A DNA stretch of 35,951 nucleotides from Oscillospiraceae bacterium (GCA_022792495.1 JAAWBD010000065.1:1-35951); one strand, 5' to 3'. Shown: positions 16,430 through 24,240, numbered from the stretch's first letter. The notes: generated by a model from the sequence alone, not told the origin. Numbers and translations are program-made.

Positions 16430-16457
16430 TTGCTTTTGCGGGATTCTATGATACAAT
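16430..16457 (+). promoter_or_regulatory. Probable promoter of the uracil-DNA glycosylase gene
   Basis: TTGCTT (16430-16435) and TACAAT (16452-16457) are 16 bases apart, ending 35 bases before the ATG at 16493. Confidence 0.6.
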
Positions 16458-16492
16458 AGAAAGGATAAGACAGAGACAAGGAGGATGAGAGC

Positions 16493-17062
16493 ATGGATCA
16501 ATGGGAGGCTTTGCGGGAGGAGTGTCTGGCCTGCCGGCGGTGCGCCCTGGCGGACACCCGGCATAACGTGGTTTTTGGCGAGGGGGCCATGGACGCTGAG
16601 ATCATGTGCATCGGAGAGGGGCCTGGGGAGAACGAGGATCTGACGGGCCGGCCCTTTGTGGGACGGGGAGGCAAGCTGCTGGACGATATGCTGGAGATCA
16701 TCGATCTGAGCCGGGAGAAGAATGTGTTCATCGGCAACATGGTCAAGTGCCGGCCGCCCCAGAACCGGGATCCCCTGAATGTGGAGCAGGAGGCCTGCGC
16801 CCAGTGGCTGGACAGGCAGATCCAGCTGATCCGGCCCAAGATCATCATCTGCCTGGGACGGATCGCCGCCATGAAGTTTATCAAGGAGGACTTCAAGATC
16901 ACCCGGGAGCATGGGCAGTGGTTTGAAAAGGACGGGATATTGCGCATCGCCCTGTTTCATCCGGCGGCCCTGCTGCGGGATCCGAGACGGAAGCCGGAGA
17001 CCTTTGAGGATCTGAAAACCATTCAGGCCAAGATCAGAGAGGTGTGCGAGCACACCTATTGA
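16493..17062 (+). CDS. Type-4 (family 4) uracil-DNA glycosylase
   Basis: This enzyme removes uracil from DNA and carries a 4Fe-4S cluster. Cys11, 14 and 17 in CLACRRC, plus Cys86 (MVKCRPP) and Cys102, supply the family's four ligands, of which C14, C17, C86 and C102 fit the usual spacing. Motif A is GEGPGENED (41-49), and the second active motif is HPAALLR (156-162). The 189 residues match the family. AAGGAGG lies 8 bases before the ATG. Its last 7 bases overlap the end of a convergent small gene. Confidence 0.93.
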   Translation: MDQWEALREECLACRRCALADTRHNVVFGEGAMDAEIMCIGEGPGENEDLTGRPFVGRGGKLLDDMLEIIDLSREKNVFIGNMVKCRPPQNRDPLNVEQEACAQWLDRQIQLIRPKIIICLGRIAAMKFIKEDFKITREHGQWFEKDGILRIALFHPAALLRDPRRKPETFEDLKTIQAKIREVCEHTY

Positions 17063-17283
17063 CAGAGGGCGGAGGCGTCGCTGAGGCCCTGGCCTGTCCG
17101 CAGGCCGAGAAGGAAGGCGCGGGTGGCCAGGAATTGCGTGAATTTCTGGAGATCCTGGAGGTAGCTGGGCTCCAGACCGTTCTCCAGGCTGGAGAGGGCG
17201 AAGGAGATGGGATCCTTTTTGATCTGGAGCTCCAGTTGGGGCTGTATGTAGCTTTTGTAAAGGAAAGACATAAACGTATCCAT
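17056..17283 (-). CDS. Small helical protein of unknown function, divergent from an XRE regulator
   Basis: This 75-residue acidic-to-neutral protein is predicted all helical: MDTFMSFLYKSYIQPQLELQ, then FALSSLENGLEPSYLQDLQK, then a short hydrophobic helix (ATRAFLLGLRTGQ). It has no catalytic motif, and I cannot name a family. It is judged real because a perfect AGGAGG lies 7 bases before the ATG and a near-consensus promoter precedes that. The stop overlaps the end of the uracil glycosylase gene by 7 bases. Pairing head-to-head with an XRE protein suggests joint regulation, perhaps a toxin-antitoxin-like or stress module. Confidence 0.7.
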   Translation of the reverse strand: MDTFMSFLYKSYIQPQLELQIKKDPISFALSSLENGLEPSYLQDLQKFTQFLATRAFLLGLRTGQGLSDASALCQ

Positions 17284-17296
17284 AATACGACCTCCT

Positions 17297-17327
17297 ATGT
17301 CATATAATACACCATTTAAAATGTCAT
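17297..17327. repeat. Direct repeats ATGTCAT, candidate XRE operator
   Basis: ATGTCAT occurs at 17297-17303 and 17321-17327, 24 bases apart (just over two helical turns). One copy touches the -10 and the other the -35 of the minus-strand promoter. This placement fits repression by the adjacent XRE protein. Confidence 0.5.
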
Positions 17328-17332
17328 GTCAA
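17304..17332 (-). promoter_or_regulatory. Near-consensus promoter of the small divergent gene
   Basis: On the minus strand, TTGACA (17327-17332) and TATTAT (17304-17309) have a 17-base spacer, ending about 20 bases before the ATG at 17283. The flanking DNA is AT-rich, unlike its surroundings. Confidence 0.85.
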
Positions 17333-17348
17333 GAGGAGAAATAAAAAT

Positions 17349-17570
17349 ATGGAAAAAATTATGGGAGCTTTTGGGGCAAGAGTGAAGGCCCTTCGAAAAG
17401 AGCGAAAAATGCGGCAGGTGGACATGGCGGAGCTCCTGGATTGTACGGATAGGCATTATCAAAGGATGGAGTATGGTGATATCAATATTCCTTCTCTTAC
17501 GCTTATAAAGTTGGCCGATTATTTCAACGTTTCCACCGATTATCTTTTGGGCCGCAGCGACGTGCGCTGA
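17349..17570 (+). CDS. XRE-family helix-turn-helix regulator
   Basis: The 73 residues form a single Cro/C1-type domain: FGARVKALRKERKMRQVDMA (helices 1-2), LLDCTDRHYQRMEYGDINIP (recognition helix and following turn), LTLIKLADYFNVSTDYLLGR (helices 4-5). There is no effector domain. GAGGAG is 10 bases upstream. It probably binds the ATGTCAT repeats in the 65-base divergent gap, repressing the small minus-strand gene and perhaps itself. Its coding DNA is visibly more AT-rich than the neighbours, consistent with acquisition. Confidence 0.9.
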   Translation: MEKIMGAFGARVKALRKERKMRQVDMAELLDCTDRHYQRMEYGDINIPSLTLIKLADYFNVSTDYLLGRSDVR

Positions 17571-17579
17571 AATTTCCCG

Positions 17580-17608
17580 TTGCGGACGGGGAGGCGGCGT
17601 ACTATACT
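17580..17608 (+). promoter_or_regulatory. Promoter of the Lrp-aminotransferase operon
   Basis: TTGCGG (17580-17585) and TATACT (17603-17608) are 17 bases apart, with the -10 ending 33 bases before the Lrp ATG. A sequence GGAGGGA follows. Confidence 0.7.
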
Positions 17609-17641
17609 ATTTTCAAGCGGACAAGAACGGAGGGATTTTTT

Positions 17642-18130
17642 ATGAACAATGGAACCAAGCTTCTTCAGCTTTTAGAGGGGGACTGCACCCTGACCCATGA
17701 GCAGCTGGCCGCTATGACAGGGCTTTCTGTGGAGGAGGTTCGCAGGCAGGTCAAGGAGTTTGAGAGCCAGGGGCTGATCCTGGGCTACCGGGCGGTGGTG
17801 GACTGGGATCGCACCGAGCGGGAGGCGGTCACCGCCCTTATTGAGGTGAAGGTCACCCCCCAGCGGGGGGAGGGCTTTGACCGGGTAGCGGAGCGGATCT
17901 ACCAGTATGACGAGGTGGAGAGCCTGTACCTGATGTCGGGCGCCTTTGACCTGACGGTGATCATCTCGGGCCGGTCTTTGAAGGAGGTGGCCCATTTTGT
18001 GGGGGAGAAGCTGGCCACCATCGAGGATGTGACGGGGACGGCCACCCACTTTATCCTTCACAAGTACAAGGAAAACCATCTGGTCTTTGAGAAGCGGGAA
18101 GAGCAGCAGGAAAGGTTTGTGTTTGAGTGA
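17642..18130 (+). CDS. Lrp/AsnC-family regulator, AlaR-like by context
   Basis: In this 162-residue protein an N-terminal winged helix-turn-helix (LLEGDCTLTHEQLAAMTGLS, VEEVRRQVKEFESQGLILGY) is followed by the RAM/AsnC ligand domain from about residue 60: VTALIEVKVTPQRGEGFDRV, VESLYLMSGAFDLTVIISG. It directly precedes an aminotransferase gene, with stop and start overlapping by one base. In B. subtilis the pair alaR-alaT has this arrangement. It probably controls its own operon in response to an amino acid, and the ligand is not known from sequence. AGGGA lies 10 bases before the ATG. Confidence 0.92.
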   Translation: MNNGTKLLQLLEGDCTLTHEQLAAMTGLSVEEVRRQVKEFESQGLILGYRAVVDWDRTEREAVTALIEVKVTPQRGEGFDRVAERIYQYDEVESLYLMSGAFDLTVIISGRSLKEVAHFVGEKLATIEDVTGTATHFILHKYKENHLVFEKREEQQERFVFE

Positions 18131-19299
18131 TGATAGACTACGAGAAGGTTCTGTGCGGGAGGATCCGAAACGTGCCCCCCTCCGGCATTCGGAAATATTT
18201 TGACCTGCTGGAGGGCATGGAGGGGGGGATCTCCCTGGGCATCGGGGAGCCGGACTTTGTGACCCCCTGGCACATCCGGGACGCGGGGATCTACTCCCTG
18301 GAGAAGGGGTTCACCAAGTATACCCCCAACGCCGGGCTCTCTGACCTGCGGAAGGCCATCTCCCGGTATCTGAAGCGGCGGTTTGACCTGGAGTACGCCC
18401 CGGTGGGGCAGATCATTGTCACCGTGGGAGGCAGCGAGGGGCTGGATCTGGCCTTCCGGTGCCTGATCGAGCCGGGGGACGAGGTGATCATCCCCACCCC
18501 CTCCTTTGTGTGCTATGGGCCCCTGGTGTCTATGGCCCACGGGGTGCCGGTGATGGTGGAGACCCGGGCGGAGGATGAGTTCCGGCTTACCCCCGAGGAG
18601 CTGAAGGCCGCCATCACCCCTAAAACCAAGGCGGTGGTGCTGCCCTTCCCCTGCAACCCCACGGGGGGGATCATGGGCCGGGAGGATCTGGAGGCGTTGG
18701 CTGAGGTGCTCCGGGACACCAACATCATGGTGATCTCCGACGAGATCTACGGGGAGCTGACCTATGGGCAGCACCATGTGTCCATGGCCAATCTGCCGGA
18801 TATGTACGAGAGGACCATTGTGGTCAACGGATTTTCCAAGGCCTACTCCATGACGGGGTGGCGGCTGGGCTATGTGTGCGGGCCCAAGCCTTTGCTCTCC
18901 GCCATGACCAAGCTCCACCAGTACGGCATCATGTCCGCCCCCACCGCCAGCCAGTACGCGGCCATCGAGGCCATGGAGAAGGGGGACGAGGATATTGAGG
19001 CCATGAAGGAGGAGTACGACGGCCGGCGGCGGTTCCTGGTGGACGGGTTCCGGCGGCTGGGGCTGGAGTGCTTTGAGCCCAGGGGGGCCTTCTACACCTT
19101 CCCCTGCATCAAGTCCACGGGGCTTACCTCGGAGGAGTTCTGTGACCGGTTCCTTCAGGAGGAGCATGTGGCGGTGATCCCCGGCTCCGCCTTCGGGCCC
19201 GGAGGAGAGGGGTTTGTGCGGGCCTGCTACGCCGCCTCTATGAAGGATCTGGCGGAGGCGCTGGAGCGGCTGGAGAGATTTTTGGGAAGGCTAAAATAG
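18130..19299 (+). CDS. Class I/II PLP aminotransferase (AlaT/aspartate-aminotransferase-like)
   Basis: This cytosolic fold-type I enzyme of 389 residues has the PLP lysine K237 in NGFSKAYSMTGWRLGY. Other cofactor contacts are N176 in PCNPTGG, D204 and Y207 in SDEIYGEL, and the Arg of the C-terminal VRACYAAS that binds the substrate carboxylate. Start ATG 18130 overlaps the Lrp stop (TGATG); GTG 18127 is also possible. Pairing with an Lrp regulator suggests alanine or a related amino acid, as with B. subtilis AlaT, but specificity is inferred. The following ThrH and DUF1015 genes would also fit serine metabolism. Confidence 0.93.
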   Translation: MIDYEKVLCGRIRNVPPSGIRKYFDLLEGMEGGISLGIGEPDFVTPWHIRDAGIYSLEKGFTKYTPNAGLSDLRKAISRYLKRRFDLEYAPVGQIIVTVGGSEGLDLAFRCLIEPGDEVIIPTPSFVCYGPLVSMAHGVPVMVETRAEDEFRLTPEELKAAITPKTKAVVLPFPCNPTGGIMGREDLEALAEVLRDTNIMVISDEIYGELTYGQHHVSMANLPDMYERTIVVNGFSKAYSMTGWRLGYVCGPKPLLSAMTKLHQYGIMSAPTASQYAAIEAMEKGDEDIEAMKEEYDGRRRFLVDGFRRLGLECFEPRGAFYTFPCIKSTGLTSEEFCDRFLQEEHVAVIPGSAFGPGGEGFVRACYAASMKDLAEALERLERFLGRLK

Positions 19300-19319
19300 A
19301 TGGAGGAGGGAGCTGCACC

Positions 19320-19922
19320 GTGAATATCGTGTGTTTGGATATGGAGGGCGTGCTGGTGCCGGAGATCTGGATCGCCTTCTCTGAGGAGAGTGGGATCCCG
19401 GAGCTGAAGCGAACCACCCGGGACGAGCCGGACTATGACAAGCTGATGAGCTGGCGGTTGGGGATCCTGAAGGAGCATGGGCTGGGGCTGAAGGAGATCC
19501 AGGACACCATCGCCAGGATCGACCCCCTGCCCGGGGCAAAGGCCTTTTTGGACGAGCTGCGGAGCCTGACCCAGGTGGTGATCCTCAGCGACACCTTTGA
19601 GCAGTTTGCTAAGCCCCTGATGGAGAAGCTGGGCTGGCCCACCATCTTCTGCAACACCCTGGAGGTGGCGGAGAGCGGGGAGATCACCGGGTTCAAAATG
19701 CGGTGTGAGAAGTCCAAGCTTACCACGGTGAAGGCCCTTCAGTCCTGTGGTTTTGACACCATCGCCGCCGGGGACAGCTATAACGATCTGGGGATGATCC
19801 AGCAGAGCAAGGCGGGCTTCCTCTTTAAGAGCACGGAGCAGATCAAGGGGGAGCACCCGGAGGTGCCGGTCTATGAGGAGTTCGGGGAGCTGCTGGAGGC
19901 CATCAAGGGCGCACTGCGGTAA
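19320..19922 (+). CDS. thrH: ThrH-type phosphoserine phosphatase / homoserine phosphotransferase
   Basis: This 200-residue HAD-superfamily protein has the ThrH form of the catalytic loop, DMEGVL with D7 and E9. It also has VPEIW immediately after, ILSDTF with S90, and the metal motif GDSYND at 151-156. ThrH hydrolyses phosphoserine and can move phosphate to homoserine, so it may supply SerB activity. The start is GTG with GGAGGAGGGAG upstream, 20 bases after the aminotransferase stop, in the same operon. Confidence 0.92.
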   Translation: MNIVCLDMEGVLVPEIWIAFSEESGIPELKRTTRDEPDYDKLMSWRLGILKEHGLGLKEIQDTIARIDPLPGAKAFLDELRSLTQVVILSDTFEQFAKPLMEKLGWPTIFCNTLEVAESGEITGFKMRCEKSKLTTVKALQSCGFDTIAAGDSYNDLGMIQQSKAGFLFKSTEQIKGEHPEVPVYEEFGELLEAIKGALR

Positions 19923-19937
19923 GGGAGGTGAGGTAGG

Positions 19938-21221
19938 ATGAGTGGAGGCTTTGCAAAAATGGCCTTTGGGCAGGCGGATATTCTGCTGCCCCAGGGCTGC
20001 GACTATGACAAGTGGGCGGTGGTGGCCTGTGACCAGTATACCTCCCAGCCGGAGTACTGGTCCCGGGTGGAGCGGACGGTGGGGAGCGCTCCCTCCGCCC
20101 TGCGGCTCATCCTGCCGGAGAGCTGTCTGGACGGGCCCAATGTGGAGACCGACATTATGGAGATCAACAACACCATGACCCGGTATCTCCGGGAGGGGCG
20201 GTTCCGGGAGCTGAAGGACGCCCTTATCTATGTGGAGCGAAGGCTGAAAAACGGAAGGCTCCGCCGGGGGCTGATAGGGAAGGTGGATCTGGAGCAATAC
20301 GATTATGAGCCGGGGGCGGAGACCGCCGTCCGGGCCACCGAGGGCACGGTGATGAGCCGGATCCCGCCCCGGGTAGCGGTGCGGAAGAACGCCCCCATCG
20401 AGCTGCCCCATGCCATGCTGCTGTGCGACGACTGTGAGAGAACGGTTATTGAGCCCCTGGAGGGGCGGAAGGGGAGGATGGAGCTCCTCTATGACTTCGA
20501 CCTGATGGAGGACGGGGGGCATGTGGCGGGCTGGCTGCTGGACGGGGAGAGCCGGGAGCTGACCCTCCGGGCCCTGGGGCGGCTCTGCGCGCCGGAGGCC
20601 GTCCGGGAAAGGTACGGGATGGGGGAGGAGAGGATTCCCTTCCAGCTGGCGGTGGGGGACGGGAACCACTCCCTGGCCACTGCCAAGGAGTGCTACGAGA
20701 GGCAGAAGCGGCTGACCCCGCCGGAGAAGTGGGAGGAGCTGCCCGCCCGATACGCCCTGTGCGAGCTGGTGAATCTTCACGACGATTCCCTGGAGTTCGA
20801 GCCCATCCACCGGGTGGTGTTTCATGTAAAGGGAAAGGACTTGTTGGAATCTCTGCTGAAAGCTTTCCCCGGAGCCTATGAGGGGGAGGGAAGGGGCCAT
20901 GTGCTCCGCTATATCTGGGCGGAGGGGGAGGGGGCGGTGACCGTTCCCGGGCCCGCCCAGCAGCTTCCCGTGGGGACGTTGCAAAGCTTTTTGGACGGAT
21001 ACATAGCCGGGCATGGGGGCAGCGTGGACTATGTCCACGGCCGGGAGGTAGCCGCCGGCCTGGGCCGGAGGAGCGGCAATATGGCCTTTCTGTTGGAGCC
21101 CATGGAGAAGGGGGAGCTGTTCCCGGCGGTACTGCGGGACGGGACGCTGCCCCGCAAGACCTTTTCCATGGGGGAGGCCCACGACAAGCGGTTTTATCTG
21201 GAGGCCCGGAGGATCCGGTAA
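19938..21221 (+). CDS. DUF1015 family protein, serine-metabolism associated
   Basis: This soluble 427-residue protein matches the Clostridia DUF1015 branch: FGQADILLPQGCDYDKWAVV at 10-29, CDQYTSQPEYW at 31-41, ETDIMEINNTM at 70-80, and AVGDGNHSLATAK at 238-250. The last is the family's DGxH core. A late LEFEPIHRVVF follows. Its activity is not established. In many Clostridia the family sits beside serC and serA, and here it follows ThrH, so a role in serine or phosphoserine metabolism is likely but inferred. GGGAGGTGA lies before the ATG, 15 bases after thrH. Confidence 0.9.
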   Translation: MSGGFAKMAFGQADILLPQGCDYDKWAVVACDQYTSQPEYWSRVERTVGSAPSALRLILPESCLDGPNVETDIMEINNTMTRYLREGRFRELKDALIYVERRLKNGRLRRGLIGKVDLEQYDYEPGAETAVRATEGTVMSRIPPRVAVRKNAPIELPHAMLLCDDCERTVIEPLEGRKGRMELLYDFDLMEDGGHVAGWLLDGESRELTLRALGRLCAPEAVRERYGMGEERIPFQLAVGDGNHSLATAKECYERQKRLTPPEKWEELPARYALCELVNLHDDSLEFEPIHRVVFHVKGKDLLESLLKAFPGAYEGEGRGHVLRYIWAEGEGAVTVPGPAQQLPVGTLQSFLDGYIAGHGGSVDYVHGREVAAGLGRRSGNMAFLLEPMEKGELFPAVLRDGTLPRKTFSMGEAHDKRFYLEARRIR

Positions 21222-21230
21222 GGAGGGGCT

Positions 21231-22091
21231 ATGGCAACCTTGACAGTAACCGCCCCCGCCAAGCTGAACCTGACGCTGGATGTGTTGGGCAGGCGGGAGG
21301 ACGGGTATCATGAGATGAAGATGGTGATGCAGTCGGTGTCCCTGGCCGATGAGCTGACCCTGACCACCGGGCCGGGAGAGGGGCTGGAGCTGTCCTCCGA
21401 CCTGGGGTTTCTGCCCCTGGATGGGCGGAACCTGGCTGCCGCCGCGGCCCTGCGGCTCCAGGAGGAGACAGGGGCGGAGTGGGGACGGCTGTGCATTGAG
21501 CTGAGGAAGCGGGTGCCCGTATGCGCGGGGATGGCGGGGGGAAGCTCTGACGCCGCCGCTGTGCTGCGGGGGCTGAATGAGCTGTGCTGCCTGGGGTTGA
21601 GCCTGAAAGAGCTGGCTAGGATCGGGGAGCGGGTGGGCTCTGACGTGCCGTACTGCGTGCTGGGGGGAACTGCCCTGGCCCAGGGGAGAGGGGAGAAGAT
21701 CACCCCCCTGCCCGCCCTGCCGGAGTGCTGGGCGGTGCTGGCCAAGCCTGGGTTTCCGGTATCTACCCCGGAGCTTTTCGCCCGGCTGGATGGGAGAAAG
21801 ACCCGATGCCACCCGGACGCGGAAGGGATGATCCGGGCCCTGGAGGAGGGGGATCTGCCCGGGGCAGCCCGGCGGATGTTCAATGTATTTGAGGAGATCC
21901 TTCCTCCCCGGATGGGAAACCGGGTGGGGGAGCTGAAGGGGGAGCTGCTCCGGCACGGGGCCCTGGGGGCCAGCATGAGCGGCACAGGGCCTACGGTGTT
22001 CGGCCTTTTCCAGCGTGAGGAGGAGGGAAGGGCGGCAGCGGAGGGAATGAAGGAGTTGTGCCGGGAGGTCTATCTGGTCAGAACGTTATAA
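21231..22091 (+). CDS. ispE: 4-diphosphocytidyl-2-C-methyl-D-erythritol kinase
   Basis: IspE phosphorylates CDP-ME in the non-mevalonate isoprenoid pathway. This is a GHMP kinase of 286 residues. Lys11 sits in APAKLNLTLDV, the ATP loop is VPVCAGMAGGSSDAAAVL at 95-112, Asp139 lies in GSDVPYC, and the C-terminal GASMSGTGPTVFG is the third GHMP motif. The ATG is 9 bases after the DUF1015 stop, with AGGAGGGG between them, so it is the last gene of this operon. A terminator follows. An essential gene at the end of an amino-acid-regulated operon suggests additional internal initiation, which I could not see. Confidence 0.97.
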   Translation: MATLTVTAPAKLNLTLDVLGRREDGYHEMKMVMQSVSLADELTLTTGPGEGLELSSDLGFLPLDGRNLAAAAALRLQEETGAEWGRLCIELRKRVPVCAGMAGGSSDAAAVLRGLNELCCLGLSLKELARIGERVGSDVPYCVLGGTALAQGRGEKITPLPALPECWAVLAKPGFPVSTPELFARLDGRKTRCHPDAEGMIRALEEGDLPGAARRMFNVFEEILPPRMGNRVGELKGELLRHGALGASMSGTGPTVFGLFQREEEGRAAAEGMKELCREVYLVRTL

Positions 22092-22094
22092 GAA

Positions 22095-22136
22095 AAAAGA
22101 CTCTGTTCCCTATGAGGGAACGGAGTCTTTTGTTGT
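22095..22136 (+). terminator. Intrinsic terminator of the Lrp-to-ispE operon
   Basis: A 17-bp stem with two interruptions (22095-22111 / 22115-22131) and an ATG loop ends in TTTTGTTG, 3 bases after the ispE stop. Confidence 0.88.
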
Positions 22137-22198
22137 ATGAGGGGATACACCTATCGGAGAAATATTTGGGGATGGGATGGAAAATGAGAGGAGGAAGG

Positions 22199-22228
22199 GT
22201 ATAGGGAAGGAAAAAGGTGGGGAAAATG
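22199..22228 (+). promoter_or_regulatory. spoIIR: Sigma-F-type forespore promoter of spoIIR
   Basis: GTATA (22199-22203), exactly 15 bases, then GGGGAAAATG (22219-22228) fit the B. subtilis sigma-F pattern GYATA-N15-GGNRANANTW at all defined positions but the last. spoIIR is a known sigma-F target, which supports the call. No sigma-A-like pair was seen in this gap. Confidence 0.75.
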
Positions 22229-22260
22229 GAGCCATTCTCACATAGAAAGGTGTGTTCGTT

Positions 22261-22890
22261 TTGGTACATGGGAAGCATTCCAGGCTCCGGGGATGGGAGA
22301 AGTGTCTGCTGTTTGGGATAGGGTTCGCGCTTCTGACCGCGTCCTGGCTTACGGGACAGCAGAAGGCGCTGGCGGAGCAAATGGTGCGGCTGCATGTGAT
22401 AGCCCGGTCTGACGCGGAGGAGGATCAGGCGGAGAAGCTGCGGGTGCGGGACGCGGTGCTGGAGGAGGTGGAGCCCTGGCTGGAGGGGGCGGAGAGCCAG
22501 GAGGAGGCTATGGCGATCCTGGTTCAGCGGTTGCCCGAGCTGGCCCGGGTGGGGGCGGAGATCGTGAGAGAGGGGGTGGCGGTGACCGCCAGCCTGGAGG
22601 AGGATGTGTGGTTCCCCACCAAGGAGTATGAGGATTTTGCCCTGCCGGCCGGAAGGTATACCGCTCTACGGATCACCCTGGGAGAAGGGGAGGGGCGCAA
22701 CTGGTGGTGCGTGGTATTCCCGCCCCTGTGCCTGGGCTCGGTGAGCGAGACGGTGGCGGAGAGGGCGGGAAATTTTTCCGGGGATCAGGTGCGGCTCATC
22801 ACCGGGGAGAATGAGGGGTATGTGGTGAAATTCAAGGCTATGGAGCTGTGGGACGAGTTCAACAGCTGGCTGGAGACGGAAAGGGGGTGA
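22261..22890 (+). CDS. spoIIR: Stage II sporulation protein R
   Basis: SpoIIR is made in the forespore and exported to trigger SpoIIGA cleavage of pro-sigma-E in the mother cell. The protein (209 residues from this start) has a basic N-terminus, one hydrophobic segment ([18 protein letters not shown]) and then the family core. This includes [35 protein letters not shown] and the late [13 protein letters not shown]. Start TTG 22261 is preferred, with AAAGGTG 8 bases upstream. GTG 22252 also exists but overlaps that site. A sigma-F-type promoter precedes it and a rubredoxin gene follows after 4 bases. Confidence 0.93.
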   Translation: MVHGKHSRLRGWEKCLLFGIGFALLTASWLTGQQKALAEQMVRLHVIARSDAEEDQAEKLRVRDAVLEEVEPWLEGAESQEEAMAILVQRLPELARVGAEIVREGVAVTASLEEDVWFPTKEYEDFALPAGRYTALRITLGEGEGRNWWCVVFPPLCLGSVSETVAERAGNFSGDQVRLITGENEGYVVKFKAMELWDEFNSWLETERG

Positions 22891-22894
22891 GAGG

Positions 22895-23053
22895 ATGGAA
22901 CGGTATGTTTGCGCTCCCTGCGGGTATGTTTATGACCCGGAGATAGGGGATCCGGACAACGGCGTGGCCCCCGGTACAGCCTGGGAGGATGTGCCGGAGA
23001 ACTGGGTCTGCCCCATATGCGGACTGGGGAAGGAAGTCTTTGAGAAGGAATGA
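22895..23053 (+). CDS. rub: Rubredoxin
   Basis: This 52-residue one-iron electron carrier is complete: [20 protein letters not shown] at the N-terminus with C6 and C9, and [10 protein letters not shown] with C39 and C42. The conserved PG-TAWEDVP loop lies between them. It supplies electrons to oxygen- and peroxide-reducing enzymes in anaerobes. The start lies 4 bases after the spoIIR stop, with AAGGGGGTGAGAGG as Shine-Dalgarno overlapping that stop, and a terminator follows. It is therefore probably co-transcribed with spoIIR. Confidence 0.95.
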   Translation: MERYVCAPCGYVYDPEIGDPDNGVAPGTAWEDVPENWVCPICGLGKEVFEKE

Positions 23054-23059
23054 GAAATG

Positions 23060-23101
23060 AAGCAGGCCACGCGGTATCCCGTACCGCGTGGCCTGCTTTA
23101 T
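23060..23101. terminator. Bidirectional terminator after rubredoxin
   Basis: A perfect 17-bp stem (23060-23076 / 23082-23098) with loop TCCCG is followed by TATT on the plus strand. It also faces the end of the convergent P1 peptidase gene. Confidence 0.85.
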
Positions 23102-23111
23102 TCAAATGGGG

Positions 23112-24164
23112 TTATGGCTTCTCCCCCTGGGGGTGCCACAGATCCCGGAGGGCCCAGACGGTCTTTCCGTCCCAGCCGGTGACGGTTCGGGCGGTGAAGA
23201 GGCAGTTGAGGATAGCCTCTTCCACGCACTCCGCCGCCGCCCGGAAGGGGAGATCCATCTTTTCCTCGTGGAAGGCGGTGACGGTACGGAGGGCGGCCTC
23301 CTCCCGGACGGGGAAGGGGTTGGCGGTGGAGAAGGCCAGGAAGACCTCCCCGCTGCCGTGGCCGATGTAGGAGCCCAGCCGGGCCAGTCCCACCGAGGCC
23401 CGCTTGGCCACCCGGCTAAGCTGGCGGCTGTCCAGGGGAAGGTCGGTGGCCAGGATCACAATGCAGGAGCCCACGTCGGACTCCTTGGCGGCTTTGGCGG
23501 CCTCCAGCTGGAGGCCGATGGGCTCACCACAGATGGTCAGGTCAGTCATGCTGCCGTGGTTGGCCAGGACAAGGGCCCCCAGAGTGTAGGAAACGCCGTC
23601 TACCTCCAGGCGCCGGGAGGCGGAGCCAATGCCGCCCTTGAGGCCGTGGCAGACCATGCCCTTACCGGCCCCAACATCCCCCTCGTCAAAATCGGGGGAG
23701 GCGGCGGCGAAGGCGGCCAGAACTTCCTCCCGGCCAATGGCCCGCTTTTGGATCTGGTTGATACCGCCGTCGTTGCACTCCAGAACCAGGGGATTCACCG
23801 AGCGAAGCTCCACGCCCTCCAGCTCACAGCGGCCGATCATGTACTCCACCAAGGCGTCGTGGACAAGGCCCACGTTCAGGGTGTTGGTGAGGGCGATGGG
23901 GGTCTCCAGGGTGCCCAGCTCCTCCACCTGTACCAGGCCCAGGCTCTTGCCGAAGCCATTGAGGACAAAGGCGGCGGCGGGGAGCTTGTGGGTAAAGGGG
24001 TTTTCCGCTCCGGGGAGGAGGACGGTGACCCCGGTCTTGTTCTCGGCGTTATCCACGGTGTGGTGGCCCACGGCAAGGCCGGGGACGTCGGTGATCTTGT
24101 TCCGGGGGCCGGGAGGGAGCTGGCCCACGGTGAAATTGTAGTCACGGGCGCGGAGCTGGGGCAT
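23112..24164 (-). CDS. P1 (S58/DmpA) family peptidase
   Basis: This family comprises self-cleaving Ntn-type aminopeptidases related to DmpA and BapA. The 350 residues show KITDVPGLAVGHHTV at 23-37, PAAAFVLNGFGKSLG at 62-76, and the maturation site GSCIVILATDLPL, with Gly232 and Ser233. Cleavage before this Ser would make it the N-terminal nucleophile of the small subunit. The middle contains GDVGAGKGMVCHGLKGGIG, a family signature. No signal peptide, so cytosolic. Start ATG 24164 has GGAAAGGAAGG upstream and a promoter at 24212-24240. The physiological substrate is unknown. Confidence 0.92.
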   Translation of the reverse strand: MPQLRARDYNFTVGQLPPGPRNKITDVPGLAVGHHTVDNAENKTGVTVLLPGAENPFTHKLPAAAFVLNGFGKSLGLVQVEELGTLETPIALTNTLNVGLVHDALVEYMIGRCELEGVELRSVNPLVLECNDGGINQIQKRAIGREEVLAAFAAASPDFDEGDVGAGKGMVCHGLKGGIGSASRRLEVDGVSYTLGALVLANHGSMTDLTICGEPIGLQLEAAKAAKESDVGSCIVILATDLPLDSRQLSRVAKRASVGLARLGSYIGHGSGEVFLAFSTANPFPVREEAALRTVTAFHEEKMDLPFRAAAECVEEAILNCLFTARTVTGWDGKTVWALRDLWHPQGEKP

Positions 24165-24211
24165 AGGGATCCTTCCTTTCCTGGCGGGGGGATAGTCCGC
24201 TGTTTGGTTCT

Positions 24212-24240
24212 ATTTTACCTGGCTGTGGGGCGTTCGTCAA
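24212..24240 (-). promoter_or_regulatory. Promoter of the P1 peptidase gene
   Basis: On the minus strand, TTGACG (24235-24240) and TAAAAT (24212-24217) are 17 bases apart. Confidence 0.75.

Noticed and set aside
19227-21956. 909-codon open frame antisense to thrH, DUF1015 and ispE
   Set aside because: Spans three well-supported genes; composition (Pro/Gln/Leu-rich) is typical of an antisense shadow.
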